Assembly (NCBI GenBank): GCA_020160935.1
Contig: JAIUPL010000011.1
Span: 110,010-174,009 of the forward strand
Source of the DNA: Bacteroidota bacterium
GTDB taxonomy: Bacteria; Bacteroidota; Bacteroidia; Chitinophagales; Saprospiraceae
Length of the DNA: 64,000 nucleotides
Direction: 5' to 3'
Shown here: positions 17,148 through 25,672 of the stretch, piece by piece
How positions within the stretch are numbered: the first letter of the stretch is position 1
Layout: each line of letters starts with the position of its first letter
Made by a program: the position numbers and the translations under genes
Notes under the pieces: generated by a model
Told to the model about the DNA's origin: nothing
Database searches by the model: none
The model's input: only the letters and a program-made list of their open reading frames with translations

Positions 17148-18143
17148 ATGCAAGACAACGATTACATCGTATTGCTTCACAAACACCTGAGCGGCGAAAT
17201 CAGCCCGGCAGAACAGACCACACTGGATGCCTGGTTGCAGTCGTCGACTGAGAACGCCCGCCTGGCCGACGATTTGCGGCTTGCCTGGGAGAAGTCCGAA
17301 GGGTATGAAAAAACCTTCGATACGGACCTCGATGCGGCGTTCGGAAAAGTGCAGGCGCGCATTCGGACCGAGGAACAACCCATTCGGGCCACATTCGTCC
17401 GCAGCCAACTGCTGCGCGTAGCGGCTACCATCGCGTTGCTGCTGGCCGGTGTATGGGGTTTTCGCCATTTTTATCATGTAGAAGCCCCGGCACAAATGGT
17501 CGTTTCCAGCCCGACTGGAAATAAAGAAGTAACGCTCCCGGATGGCACACAAGTATGGCTGCGCGAAGGCGCGGAGGTGGCATACCCGGCTGCTTTTGCT
17601 GGAAATACGCGCCCTGTACAATTGAAAGGCGAGGCCTATTTCAAAGTAGCACACGACGCTTCCAAACCGTTTCGGGTTCAAATGGAAGACGGAAAAGGAA
17701 GTGTGGAAGTGCTGGGCACCCAGTTTAATGTGCGCCAGAATGCTGAAGAAATCGCCGTTACCGTACGCGAGGGTAAAGTGCGTTTTGCCCCCGAAACACA
17801 AAGCAACGGTGTGGTACTTACCGCCGGTAAAAAAGCCGTGCTGAACAAGGCTCGTCGCCAGATCGTTACTGAAAATGTACTTACGTTCAATGAGTTATCC
17901 TGGCAATCGGGCGGACTGGAATTTGTCAGAACCCCTTTGCGTCAGGTAGTTCGCGACCTGCAAACATATTACAACGCCCAAATAACCCTCGGCAACAGCA
18001 ATATGCTGGATTGCACCTACACCGCGCCGCTTACCCGCCAGCCACTTGAAAAAGTGCTGGAAAGCCTCAGCCTTACCTACCAGATGCAATGGGAAAAAAC
18101 CGGCGCTAATGCCTATCGATTGACGGGAGGCTCCTGTCAGTAA
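17148..18143 (+). CDS. FecR-family anti-sigma factor
   Basis: 331 residues. A cytoplasmic N-terminal part (about 1-85, DYIVLLHKHLSGEISPAEQ typical of anti-sigma FecR) is followed by one membrane segment (about 90-107, VAATIALLLAGVWGF), the periplasmic FecR domain (about 120-220) and a C-terminal DUF4974/STN-like domain (about 255-325) that contacts a TonB receptor. An upstream in-frame ATG at 17106 would add 14 residues; 17148 fits the family better. It holds the ECF factor of the preceding gene inactive until a receptor signals. Confidence 0.9.
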   Translation: MQDNDYIVLLHKHLSGEISPAEQTTLDAWLQSSTENARLADDLRLAWEKSEGYEKTFDTDLDAAFGKVQARIRTEEQPIRATFVRSQLLRVAATIALLLAGVWGFRHFYHVEAPAQMVVSSPTGNKEVTLPDGTQVWLREGAEVAYPAAFAGNTRPVQLKGEAYFKVAHDASKPFRVQMEDGKGSVEVLGTQFNVRQNAEEIAVTVREGKVRFAPETQSNGVVLTAGKKAVLNKARRQIVTENVLTFNELSWQSGGLEFVRTPLRQVVRDLQTYYNAQITLGNSNMLDCTYTAPLTRQPLEKVLESLSLTYQMQWEKTGANAYRLTGGSCQ

Positions 18144-18198
18144 GACCAGCACAGGAACACAAAACTATACCAGATGGCTTATCACCACAAAGCCAGTA

Positions 18199-18236
18199 AA
18201 CCCGCTCTTCCGTTCAGGAGGGCGGGTTGTTTTTTT
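18199..18236 (+). terminator. Intrinsic terminator after the FecR gene
   Basis: The stem AACCCGC / GCGGGTT (18199-18205 and 18222-18228) is followed by seven T. Confidence 0.8.
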
Positions 18237-18249
18237 GTAAATTGTATGG

Positions 18250-18257
18250 TATTTTTG
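18250..18257 (+). promoter_or_regulatory. -7 element TATTTTTG of the PIN toxin-antitoxin pair
   Basis: Exact TAnnTTTG match 20 nt before the antitoxin start; the transcript leader would be very short. Confidence 0.6.
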
Positions 18258-18276
18258 CATATCAATTATTTGAAAA

Positions 18277-18501
18277 ATGGCTGTTAAACAACCTCTTACA
18301 AATCTTCAACTGGAACTGCTTAAATTGTATGCAAACCAGTTGCCTGATGATCAACTCTTGGAAATAAAGTTGCTTTTGGGTAAGTATTTTGCTCAAAAAG
18401 CCACCGAAGCAATGCAAAAAACCTGGGCAGAGCAACAACTTTCTGCTGAAAAAATGGAAGTCTGGGCAAATGAACACCACCGGATTAAGGGTAGTCATTG
18501 A
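18277..18501 (+). CDS. Small antitoxin-like protein upstream of a PIN toxin
   Basis: 74 residues, mostly helical and charged (NLQLELLKLYANQLPDDQLL, EIKLLLGKYF, KTWAEQQL). This composition is seen in many short proteins that precede PIN-domain toxins in Bacteroidota. Its 3' end overlaps the PIN gene by 32 nt, so the two are translated as a pair. DNA binding is not evident from a clear motif. The function is inferred from position. Confidence 0.6.
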   Translation: MAVKQPLTNLQLELLKLYANQLPDDQLLEIKLLLGKYFAQKATEAMQKTWAEQQLSAEKMEVWANEHHRIKGSH

Positions 18502-18892
18502 TACAAATATCGTGATCGCCATGATTGGGCGTTCCTCTCCATATCGCCCAATATTTGACAGCATTATTAATGGTGAGATAGTTTTGTGCGTCACCACAGA
18601 AATTTTACTGGAATATCAGGAAATCCTGGACAGAAAGAACGGCATAATCGTTTCTGAAAATATGATGCAATTTTTTTCTATTCATCCGTATGTGGAAAAG
18701 ATAGAGCCGTTTTATCGATTTAAGGTAATAGAGCAGGAACCTGATGACAACAAATTTATTGATTGTGCAGTGGCAGCATCAGCCTATTGTATCATAAGTA
18801 ACGATAAGCATTTTTCCAACCCCAAATTGCAGGACTTCCCCAAAGTAAATGTTTATTCAGCCAATGATTTTATGAAAGAATTCTACTCCTGA
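18470..18892 (+). CDS. PIN-domain toxin (putative toxin-antitoxin ribonuclease)
   Basis: 140 residues. The PIN fold acidic residues are visible: D in VVIDTNIVIA near the N-terminus, E in TTEILLEYQEIL, and the paired acidic residues in EPDDNKFIDCAVAA followed by ISNDKHF. PIN proteins are magnesium-dependent ribonucleases. The start at 18470 (ATG inside the antitoxin gene) places the first conserved aspartate at residue 11, as usual for the family. Its last bases overlap the end of the convergent gene at 18883. Confidence 0.85.
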   Translation: MNTTGLRVVIDTNIVIAMIGRSSPYRPIFDSIINGEIVLCVTTEILLEYQEILDRKNGIIVSENMMQFFSIHPYVEKIEPFYRFKVIEQEPDDNKFIDCAVAASAYCIISNDKHFSNPKLQDFPKVNVYSANDFMKEFYS

Positions 18893-19686
18893 ACATCCTT
18901 TCTATTCCTTTGCGCCTCATACTCTGCCAATTCTTCTGCCGTTAACTGCTCCTCTATTTCGTATTCCACCCGCCAGTCGCGCACAGGCAATCGGTCGATC
19001 GGATACCAGTTGCCCCACCAATCAAAATACTCCAGGTTGTTGAAATTCAGTTTGTAGTCAAACTCGCTGGGCACATCGTACACAAAGCCCGGGTAATAGT
19101 ATTCGCGGCCTTGTTCCATGGCAAATTCGATTTCCTTGAGCATGGTGTAAGTGCCCAGGCCACGTTTCCACTCATTGGGTTCGTGGATGCAATAATTGCC
19201 GGCCACACTTTTTTTGCCGATATGGAAAAAACTGCTGGCGATCAGTTGGCGTTGCGGATTGAGTACGTCGAATTGCACCCCGTAACACGGCATAATGCTG
19301 CTGAAAGCGCTGAAAAATCCATAAATACTCATGGGGCGGTTGTGCGAAAAACGCCGGGCATGGCGCTCGAACAACCATTCATGGACGGGTAAAATACGAA
19401 TCGGGTGCTTGAACAGCAATAAATCCTCATTGCGGCGCAGGCACTTGCGCTGGCTTTTGCTGAACTGGAAATCTTTCAGCCGAATGCGCAACAGAATCAC
19501 CCGGCAGGGCTGGCCGCGCCATTCCCAGTAGTTGCGACGAAACAACAAATCGGCCCAGTATGTCCACCCGTCTTCACAAAAACGATCAAACACCATCGTG
19601 TGCAGTGCCTGCATGGGGAGGTATTCCTCGATGTAGGTCGGGTTGAACGAAATATCCTTGAATATGGGCAACGATTTTGGGCTCAA
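18883..19686 (-). CDS. Arginyl-/leucyl-tRNA-protein transferase-like protein
   Basis: 267 residues if started at the TTG at 19686; an ATG at 19614 is an alternative. Frames further upstream are translated heptamer repeat. The C-terminal half (KRGLGTYTMLKEIEFAMEQG, YYYPGFVYDVPSEFDYKLNF) resembles the GNAT-fold C-terminal domain of ATE/Bpt aminoacyl-tRNA protein transferases. The N-terminal half has scattered cysteines. Such enzymes add an amino acid to protein N-termini and mark them for ClpS/ClpAP decay. The assignment is by motif resemblance and activity is unproven. The gene is convergent with the PIN gene. Confidence 0.6.
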   Translation of the reverse strand: MSPKSLPIFKDISFNPTYIEEYLPMQALHTMVFDRFCEDGWTYWADLLFRRNYWEWRGQPCRVILLRIRLKDFQFSKSQRKCLRRNEDLLLFKHPIRILPVHEWLFERHARRFSHNRPMSIYGFFSAFSSIMPCYGVQFDVLNPQRQLIASSFFHIGKKSVAGNYCIHEPNEWKRGLGTYTMLKEIEFAMEQGREYYYPGFVYDVPSEFDYKLNFNNLEYFDWWGNWYPIDRLPVRDWRVEYEIEEQLTAEELAEYEAQRNRKDVQE

Positions 19687-19687
19687 G

Positions 19688-19912
19688 AGCGTGAGAGAGT
19701 GAGAGCGTGAGAGAGTGAGAGTGTGAGAGGTGTGAGAGTGTGAGAGGTGTGAGAGCGTGAGAGGTGTGAGGGGGTGAGAGGTGTGAGAAGTGTGAGTGTG
19801 TATCACTCCGCTCATTGAATTTTTTCAGCGAAGCGGTACACTCTACGAACTCTCACTCTCTCACGCTCTCACTCTCTCACCCTCTCACCCTCTCACCCTC
19901 TCACCCTCTCTC
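19688..19912. repeat. Heptamer arrays in inverted halves (GTGAGAG / CTCTCAC)
   Basis: The left half is of GTGAGAG/GTGTGAGA units (19688-19798) and the right half of CTCTCAC units (19853-19910), around a unique 55-bp centre. The centre includes TACACTCTACGAAC, which resembles the palindrome core found in other spacers. Confidence 0.8.
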
Positions 19913-19970
19913 CTGCGAAAGTATGCCTGTTTTTCCTATTTTTTCTCACCGCCAGCGCAGTTTTTATCCC

Positions 19971-19978
19971 TACTTTTG
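19971..19978 (+). promoter_or_regulatory. -7 element TACTTTTG upstream of carboxynorspermidine dehydrogenase
   Basis: Exact TAnnTTTG match 81 nt before the start at 20059. Confidence 0.6.
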
Positions 19979-20058
19979 TCCGCCTTTTCAAATCGGGTGT
20001 TACCAACACGGGTTTGAAGCGTATTTATCATTTTGAGTAGCCTAGTACTAAACGAACC

Positions 20059-21267
20059 ATGTCAAAAGTTCTTATTATCGGCGCAGGCGGTGTAGGCCGC
20101 GTTGTTGCTTACAAATGCGCCCAGCACCGCGATGTGTTTGGCGACATCATGCTTGCTTCCCGTACACAATCGAAATGCGACGCCATTGCGGATGCTATTC
20201 ATGCAGCCTATGGCGGGAAAAAAATTGAAACAGCCCGCGTCGACGCAGATAACGTGGAAGAAACCGTGGCGCTGATCCGGAAGTTCCAGCCCAGTCTGGT
20301 GATCAACGTGGCACTGCCATATCAGGACCTGCCTATTATGGATGCCTGTCTGGCCACGGGCGTGAACTATATGGACACGGCCAATTACGAACCCAAAGAC
20401 GAAGCAAAATTCGAATACTCCTGGCAGTGGGCCTACCAGGATCGTTTTCGTGAAAAAGGTATCACTGCCCTGCTCGGTTGTGGTTTCGACCCCGGCGTTA
20501 CGAGTGTGTTCACTGCTTATGCTGCCAAACATTACTTCGATGAAATCCATGAACTGGACATCATCGACGCCAATGCCGGCAACCATGGCAAAGCCTTTGC
20601 TACCAATTTTAACCCCGAAATCAATATCCGCGAGGTTACACAACGCGGTAAATATTGGGAAAACGGCCAATGGATAGAAACCGAGCCGCACGAAATCTGG
20701 AAAGACATCGACTACCCGGAAATCGGCCCGAAACGCTCCTATCTCATTTACCATGAAGAACTGGAAAGCCTCGTCAAAAACTTCCCGACTTTGCGCCGCG
20801 CCCGTTTCTGGATGACCTTCGGACAGGAATACCTCACACACCTGCGTGTGATCCAGAACATCGGTATGGCCGGTATCGAACCTATTAAATTCAAAGGAAT
20901 CGATATTGTGCCACTCGAATTCCTGAAAGCCGTGCTGCCGGCTCCGGAAGAACTGGGCGAAAACTACACGGGCTTTACCAGCATTGGCTGCCGCATCAAA
21001 GGTGTGAAAGACGGAAAAGAGCGTACCTACTACGTTTGGAACAACTGCAGCCACCAGGAAGCCTACAAGGAGACAGGCACACAAGGGGTAAGTTATACCA
21101 CCGGCGTGCCGGCCATGATTGGCGCACGTATGCTTCTGGAAGGCAAATGGGCCGGAAAAGGCGTGTTCAATGTCGAAGAATTCAACCCCGATCCGTTTAT
21201 GGAACGCCTCAACCTCGATGGTCTGCCCTGGCACGAACAGGTGGATATCGACTTGCAAATGGACTAG
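20059..21267 (+). CDS. Carboxynorspermidine dehydrogenase/synthase (saccharopine dehydrogenase family)
   Basis: 402 residues. An N-terminal NAD(P)-binding Rossmann motif (VLIIGAGGVGRVVAYKC) is followed by the saccharopine-dehydrogenase-like substrate domain (GCGFDPGVTSVFTAYAAKHY region and C-terminal NVEEFNPDPF). In the Bacteroidota and Vibrio polyamine pathway, the enzyme condenses aspartate semialdehyde with a diamine reductively to carboxy(nor)spermidine, which CANSDC then decarboxylates. The decarboxylase is not adjacent. It is a single gene between repeat elements and has a good promoter at 19971. Confidence 0.88.
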   Translation: MSKVLIIGAGGVGRVVAYKCAQHRDVFGDIMLASRTQSKCDAIADAIHAAYGGKKIETARVDADNVEETVALIRKFQPSLVINVALPYQDLPIMDACLATGVNYMDTANYEPKDEAKFEYSWQWAYQDRFREKGITALLGCGFDPGVTSVFTAYAAKHYFDEIHELDIIDANAGNHGKAFATNFNPEINIREVTQRGKYWENGQWIETEPHEIWKDIDYPEIGPKRSYLIYHEELESLVKNFPTLRRARFWMTFGQEYLTHLRVIQNIGMAGIEPIKFKGIDIVPLEFLKAVLPAPEELGENYTGFTSIGCRIKGVKDGKERTYYVWNNCSHQEAYKETGTQGVSYTTGVPAMIGARMLLEGKWAGKGVFNVEEFNPDPFMERLNLDGLPWHEQVDIDLQMD

Positions 21268-21413
21268 AAACACAGATTGAAACACGGATTACACGGATAG
21301 AAGTACGGATTTGCACAGATTGAACCAGCATAACCACACATCCTATTCAATCTGTGCAAATCCGTACTTCTATCCGTGTAATCCGTGTTTCAATCCGTGT
21401 AATCCGTGTTTCA
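21268..21413. repeat. Inverted repeat of the ACACGGATTACACGG family
   Basis: The left arm 21268-21325 (words AAACACAGATTG, ACGGATTACACGGATAG) is matched by the right arm 21346-21413, with one extra tandem copy on the right. It begins at the base after the stop codon. It is the same family as 2284-2573. Confidence 0.8.
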
Positions 21414-21434
21414 CTCTCACGCAACTAATTGAAG

Positions 21435-22118
21435 ATGAGAATATTACTTGTCGAAGACGAAGAACATATCCGTGACGCGGTCAAGATGAACCTCGAAATG
21501 GAAGGGTTCGAAGTGGTGACAACCGGTAATGGTAAAAAAGCCCTTCAACTCACGCAGGCCCAACATTTCGACTTGCTGCTGCTCGATGTGATGCTGCCCG
21601 ATGTGGATGGTTTCACCATTACCGAACAGGTTCGCCTGACCAATTCGGAAGTGCCAATCCTCCTGCTGACGGCTAAGGATATGTCGCAGGACCGCATAAC
21701 CGGACTCAAGAAAGGCGCCGACGACTACCTCACCAAACCTTTTGTGCTGGAAGAGTTGATGTTGCGCATCAATAACCTGCTGCGAAGAAGCCAACGGGTG
21801 AAAGGAGAGGTGGCCTCGTCGTTTGAGTTTGGCAACAATAAAATCAATTTCGATACCTTTGAAGCAACTTCATTCAGAGGCGACGAGATCATGCTGACCA
21901 AGAAAGAAGCCATGCTGCTCAAGTTGCTGATCGAACGCAAAAACGAGGTGGTGAGCCGCAACCAGATTCTGCAATCCGTCTGGGGATACGACGTTTTCCC
22001 CAGTACCCGTACGATCGACAATTTTATCCTGGCTTTTCGAAAATACTTTGAAGAAGACCCGAAAAACCCCGTGTTTTTTCACTCCATGCGGGGTGTCGGG
22101 TATAAATTCGTGATGTGA
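21435..22118 (+). CDS. OmpR/PhoB-family response regulator
   Basis: 227 residues. The receiver domain (1-115) carries acidic pocket residues in LVEDEEH, phospho-acceptor D51 in [11 protein letters not shown]79 and K101 in LTKPF. A winged-helix DNA-binding domain follows (about 130-225, ending [13 protein letters not shown]). No histidine kinase gene is adjacent, so its partner is elsewhere. Its stop codon overlaps the yidD start by 1 nt (TGATG), indicating co-translation. Confidence 0.92.
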   Translation: MRILLVEDEEHIRDAVKMNLEMEGFEVVTTGNGKKALQLTQAQHFDLLLLDVMLPDVDGFTITEQVRLTNSEVPILLLTAKDMSQDRITGLKKGADDYLTKPFVLEELMLRINNLLRRSQRVKGEVASSFEFGNNKINFDTFEATSFRGDEIMLTKKEAMLLKLLIERKNEVVSRNQILQSVWGYDVFPSTRTIDNFILAFRKYFEEDPKNPVFFHSMRGVGYKFVM

Positions 22119-22357
22119 TGCTGTCCAAAATCATTCGCCTGCCATTCATCCTCCTTATCCGGGCATATCAATTGCTGCTGTCGCCGCTGCTCGGCGCCAA
22201 CAAATGCCGGTATCAACCCACCTGCTCGTATTATGCCATCGAGGCTATCGAAGAGTGGGGTATATTCAAGGGGACATATCTGGCGGTGAAACGGGTATTG
22301 AGGTGCCACCCGTGGAGCAAGCACCCGATGCATGACCCGGTACCGAAAAAGTCCTGA
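22118..22357 (+). CDS. yidD: Membrane protein insertion efficiency factor YidD
   Basis: 79 residues, the full family length. The membrane-proximal N-terminal helix and the conserved segment [18 protein letters not shown], and RCHPWSKH near the C-terminus, identify it. It assists membrane protein insertion together with YidC, although here it is coupled to a response regulator rather than to rnpA/yidC. The last two codons, TCC TGA, belong to the GTCCTGA heptamer array that follows. Confidence 0.92.
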   Translation: MLSKIIRLPFILLIRAYQLLLSPLLGANKCRYQPTCSYYAIEAIEEWGIFKGTYLAVKRVLRCHPWSKHPMHDPVPKKS

Positions 22358-22512
22358 GTCGTAAGTCGTAAGTCCTGAGTCCTAAGTCTGTAGAGTACAC
22401 CTGATTACACTTGGCTGTAGTTATTGTAAAAGCCAAGTGTAATCAGGTGTACTCTACAGACTTAGGACTTAGGACTCAGGACTTAGGACTCAGGACTTAC
22501 GACTCAGGACTC
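22351..22512. repeat. Heptamer arrays around a perfect 27-bp palindrome
   Basis: GTCCTGA/GTCGTAA units (22351-22389) and the complementary array (22458-22512) flank a hairpin whose arms 22390-22416 and 22431-22457 are perfectly complementary. The hairpin begins GTAGAGTACACC and ends GGTGTACTCTAC. The left array supplies the yidD stop and the right array the pruA stop. Confidence 0.9.
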
Positions 22513-24135
22513 CAGAAGGAATGGATACCCATAATCCGTTGGTGCCACAAAATTCTCTTTCATGGTTCTGGGTGAAATCCAGCGGTAAAGGTTCAGGATA
22601 GAACCAGCCTTGTCGTTGGTACCTGATGCGCGGCCGCCGCCGAAAGGTTGTTGGCCTACCACGGCGCCGGTGGGTTTGTCGTTGATGTAGTAGTTGCCGG
22701 CAGCATGGCGCAGGCGGTCGTTGGCCAGTTCAATGGCTGCGCGGTCGCGGGCAAACACAGCGCCGGTCAGCGCATACGGCGAGGTAGAATTCACCAGATC
22801 CAGCGTTTGGGAATACTGGTCGTCGGGATACACGTAGATGGTGAGTACTGGACCAAAAATTTCCTCGCACATGGTAACATACTGAGGATCAGATACTTTC
22901 AGGACTGTTGGTTCAATGAAGTAGCCTTCTGTTTTGTCGAAATTGCCACCCGCAATCACCTCCACGCCGCTGGCTTTTTTGGCATCGGCAATGTAAGAGG
23001 AGATTTTGTCAAAGGCCTTTTCATCGATCACCGCATTGATAAAGTTGCGGAAATCTTCCGTAGTTCCCATTTTCATGGAAGCCAGATCCGCCTGCATTTT
23101 TTTCTGTACGGCCGGCCACATGCTTTGCGGAATGTAGGCACGCGAAGCGGCAGAGCATTTTTGTCCCTGAAATTCGAATGCTCCGCGTACAAGACCCGTC
23201 GCCACTGCCTCGGCATCCGCGGAAGAGTGGGCGATGACGAAGTCCTTGCCGCCCGTTTCACCCACAATACGCGGGTAAGAGCGGTACTGGGCAATATTTT
23301 CACCAATGGTTTTCCAGATGCGCTGGAAAACGCCGGTGCTGCCTGTGAAGTGCAGTCCCGCAAATTCCGGGTGTTTGAACACGATGTCGCCAACAGTTGG
23401 GCCGTCTACATACACCAGGTTGATGACGCCGGCGGGTAAACCTGCTGCCTCCAGGATTTCCATAATCACTGCGGCCGAGTAAATCTGCGATTCGGCGGGT
23501 TTCCACACGGCTACATTACCGAGCATGGCTGGCGCCGTGGGCAAATTGCCCGCAATGGCAGTGAAATTGAAGGGTGTGAGTGCAAAAATAAACCCTTCGA
23601 GCGGCCGCCAGTCGGTACGGTTCCAGATGGTGCGGGTGCTGACAGGCTGCTGTTTGTAGATTTCCTGCATGAAATAAACATTATAGCGCCAGAAATCTGC
23701 CAGTTCGCAGATGCAGTCGATCTCGGCCTGGAAAGCGTTTTTGCTTTGGCACAACATGGTGGCTGCCATCATTTTTGAGCGGTAAGGGCCGGTGAGCAGG
23801 TCGGCAGCGCGCAGGAAAATGGCGGCGCGCTCTTGCCAGGGCATGGCTTCCCAGGCTGGTTTGGCCGCCAGCGCAGCCTGAATGGCTTGCTGTACGTGCG
23901 TAGCATTGCCCCTGGAATAGGTGCCCAGGGTGTGTTTGCGCTCGTGCGGCGGGTGCATGGCTACTTGTTGATCTGAATGTACATGCTGACCCCCGATAAA
24001 CATGGGCACTTGCTTTTGGGTCGATTTGGCTTCTGCCAGGGCTTTTTTCAGGGCAATTTTTTCGGGCGATCCCGGTGCGTAGTTGAGTACTGGTTCATTT
24101 ACCGGTGCGGGTACTTGAAAAATGGCGTCGGTCAT
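22504..24135 (-). CDS. pruA: 1-pyrroline-5-carboxylate dehydrogenase
   Basis: 543 residues, an NAD-dependent aldehyde dehydrogenase of the long PruA type, which oxidises glutamate semialdehyde to glutamate in proline breakdown. Visible features are FALTPFNFTAIAGNL, the general-base glutamate in VGETGGKDF, the catalytic cysteine in FQGQKCSAASRAY, and the C-terminal PFGGGRASGTNDKAG. Proline dehydrogenase is not adjacent. The final codons GAG TCC TGA fall in the GTCCTGA repeat. A heptamer array also lies directly upstream. Confidence 0.93.
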   Translation of the reverse strand: MTDAIFQVPAPVNEPVLNYAPGSPEKIALKKALAEAKSTQKQVPMFIGGQHVHSDQQVAMHPPHERKHTLGTYSRGNATHVQQAIQAALAAKPAWEAMPWQERAAIFLRAADLLTGPYRSKMMAATMLCQSKNAFQAEIDCICELADFWRYNVYFMQEIYKQQPVSTRTIWNRTDWRPLEGFIFALTPFNFTAIAGNLPTAPAMLGNVAVWKPAESQIYSAAVIMEILEAAGLPAGVINLVYVDGPTVGDIVFKHPEFAGLHFTGSTGVFQRIWKTIGENIAQYRSYPRIVGETGGKDFVIAHSSADAEAVATGLVRGAFEFQGQKCSAASRAYIPQSMWPAVQKKMQADLASMKMGTTEDFRNFINAVIDEKAFDKISSYIADAKKASGVEVIAGGNFDKTEGYFIEPTVLKVSDPQYVTMCEEIFGPVLTIYVYPDDQYSQTLDLVNSTSPYALTGAVFARDRAAIELANDRLRHAAGNYYINDKPTGAVVGQQPFGGGRASGTNDKAGSILNLYRWISPRTMKENFVAPTDYGYPFLLES

Positions 24136-24137
24136 AT

Positions 24138-24232
24138 CTGGTGAGTAGTGAGTGGTGAGTAGTGAGTAGGGTAGGGCAAGGTGTTAAAAGGCAAAGGACA
24201 AAGGGCAAGGGGCAAAAAGGGGAATGGAAAGA
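24138..24232. repeat. Mixed heptamer arrays (GTGAGTA and GGGCAAG types)
   Basis: GTGAGTA/GTGAGTG units (24140-24170) are followed by GGCAAAG/GGGCAAG units (24175-24225), between the coaD and pruA genes. Confidence 0.65.
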
Positions 24233-24292
24233 AAGGGATTTGGTTGATAGGTGTGTGGTGAAAAAGGGTAAAAAGTCGCGTGCAGGACGTGT

Positions 24293-24760
24293 TCAGGGCA
24301 AGGTGCCAATCCGTATTTCAGCCGGGATAAACGGGGTGGCATCGGCGCCGCCTACAATTATTTCCCTGACGATGGTGCTGCTGATGTGCGAATATTCGGG
24401 TTGGGAAATCAAAAAAACAGTCTCGATACCATTTCCAACAATATGATTGAGTTGGGAAATCGTCTTTTCATAGTCGAAATCGGAAGCATTACGCAAACCG
24501 CGCAGCAGATAACGCGCTCCGATGCGCTGGCAATAATGTGCCGTCAGGTTCTGAAAAGAATCGACGCTTACTTTCTGATCCTGCGCAAAAACCTGCAATA
24601 GCCACTCCATGCGCTGTTCGAGTGGAAACAGGTATTTTTTGGTGGAATTGACGCCTACAGCCACAATAATCTGATCAAAAAGTGGCAGCGCGCGTCGTAC
24701 CAGGTCCACATGACCTATCGTAATCGGATCGAATGAACCGGGGAAAACGGCAATTTTCAT
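24293..24760 (-). CDS. coaD: Phosphopantetheine adenylyltransferase
   Basis: 155 residues. The nucleotidyltransferase signature is visible: MKIAVFPGSFDPITIGHVDL with the TxGH motif, GLRNASDFDYE for substrate binding, and ISSTIVREI near the C-terminus. The enzyme transfers AMP from ATP to phosphopantetheine, the fourth step of CoA synthesis. The start at 24760 matches the family; an upstream in-frame ATG at 24814 would add an unconserved extension. Confidence 0.95.
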   Translation of the reverse strand: MKIAVFPGSFDPITIGHVDLVRRALPLFDQIIVAVGVNSTKKYLFPLEQRMEWLLQVFAQDQKVSVDSFQNLTAHYCQRIGARYLLRGLRNASDFDYEKTISQLNHIVGNGIETVFLISQPEYSHISSTIVREIIVGGADATPFIPAEIRIGTLP

Positions 24761-24964
24761 ATTGAGTACAATAATAAGGCGGCGCAAAGTTGAGGCTTTT
24801 GTACGGAATGACAAACTATGCCGGGAAAGTGTTTGCAGGCTCGATTGATTCCAGGGCTTTATTCTTGATTAATTCACCCCAACAACCTGATAACGAACCA
24901 TTTACAATGCGAGGGGTGTGTTTCGGGAACATAGTGTTTTAAAAAATTAGTGTACCGCATTGTT

Positions 24965-24993
24965 TTGCTATTTCAATCGAACATCTACCTTTG
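24965..24993 (+). promoter_or_regulatory. Complete promoter, -33 TTG and -7 TACCTTTG
   Basis: TTG at 24965-24967 and TACCTTTG at 24986-24993 are 18 nt apart, the spacing of Bacteroidota primary promoters. They lie 39 nt upstream of the small outer-membrane protein gene. Confidence 0.7.
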
Positions 24994-25031
24994 ACCCGAA
25001 CAAAAATCATTTTTAACTATCTGAAATCATT

Positions 25032-25517
25032 ATGAAAAAACTATTCTTCACCCTGGCCATTATGTTCACGGTTTCCGTGGCATTCTCTCAGAACTACAAA
25101 TCTGCCATTGGCCTGCGTCTGGGTTACCCTGCTTCCATCAGTTTCAAAACTTTCCTGAGCGAAAAGAATGCTGTGGAGGCTTACGTTGGTTTCCGCCGCT
25201 GGTCGTATGTGAACTATGTTAACATCGGCGCGCTGTATCAGGTACACAACCCCATCTCCAGCGTGGATGGCCTGAGCTGGTACTATGGCGGTGGTGCTGC
25301 TGTTTACTTCTGGAATTACGATGATGTGTACTTCACCGACGACTACAACAGCCTGAACGTAGGTATCTCCGGCTGTCTGGGTCTGGATTTCAAATTCCCG
25401 AACGCTCCTGTGAACCTGTCTGTTGACTGGGTGCCTACGTTTGTGATCGGCGATGCTTACTACGGCGGTTTCCGTGGTGATGCTGGCGCTCTGAGCGTAC
25501 GTTACACGTTCAAATAG
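25032..25517 (+). CDS. Small outer-membrane beta-barrel-like protein, unknown role
   Basis: 161 residues. A clear signal peptide (1-19, ending VAFSQ) is followed by alternating hydrophobic and aromatic strands (SAIGLRLGYPASISFKTFL, GLSWYYGGGAAVYFW) and a C-terminal strand ending RYTFK, as expected of an eight-strand barrel. The strong promoter and terminator around it, and its bias toward common codons, suggest high expression. No specific family was recognised. Confidence 0.75.
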   Translation: MKKLFFTLAIMFTVSVAFSQNYKSAIGLRLGYPASISFKTFLSEKNAVEAYVGFRRWSYVNYVNIGALYQVHNPISSVDGLSWYYGGGAAVYFWNYDDVYFTDDYNSLNVGISGCLGLDFKFPNAPVNLSVDWVPTFVIGDAYYGGFRGDAGALSVRYTFK

Positions 25518-25565
25518 TTGGAATCACTCCTGAGATAAGCGGACAAAATCCGGCGCTTTGGCCAT

Positions 25566-25618
25566 TGCTATTTGCCTCTTGCCCCTTGCTTTTTGCCCCT
25601 TGTCTCTTGCCTCTTACA
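25566..25618. repeat. Heptamer array (CCTCTTG/CCCCTTG type)
   Basis: Seven imperfect units of the same CCCCTTG family as 5932-6138. Confidence 0.65.
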
Positions 25619-25619
25619 T

Positions 25620-25656
25620 ATGAGCCATCCCGATCTTCCGGGGTGGCTCATTTCAT
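25620..25656 (+). terminator. Hairpin between the outer-membrane protein gene and a Nudix gene
   Basis: TGAGCCATCCC (25621-25631) pairs with GGGGTGGCTCA (25640-25650), with one G-T pair, and is followed by TTTCATTTT. The next gene starts 17 nt further on. Confidence 0.65.
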
Positions 25657-25672
25657 TTTAATAAACCGGACC

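Noticed and set aside
20062..21285. A 407-codon open frame on the minus strand opposite carboxynorspermidine dehydrogenase
   Set aside because: It is the antisense shadow of a well-supported enzyme gene in G/C-rich codons; it has no family motif.
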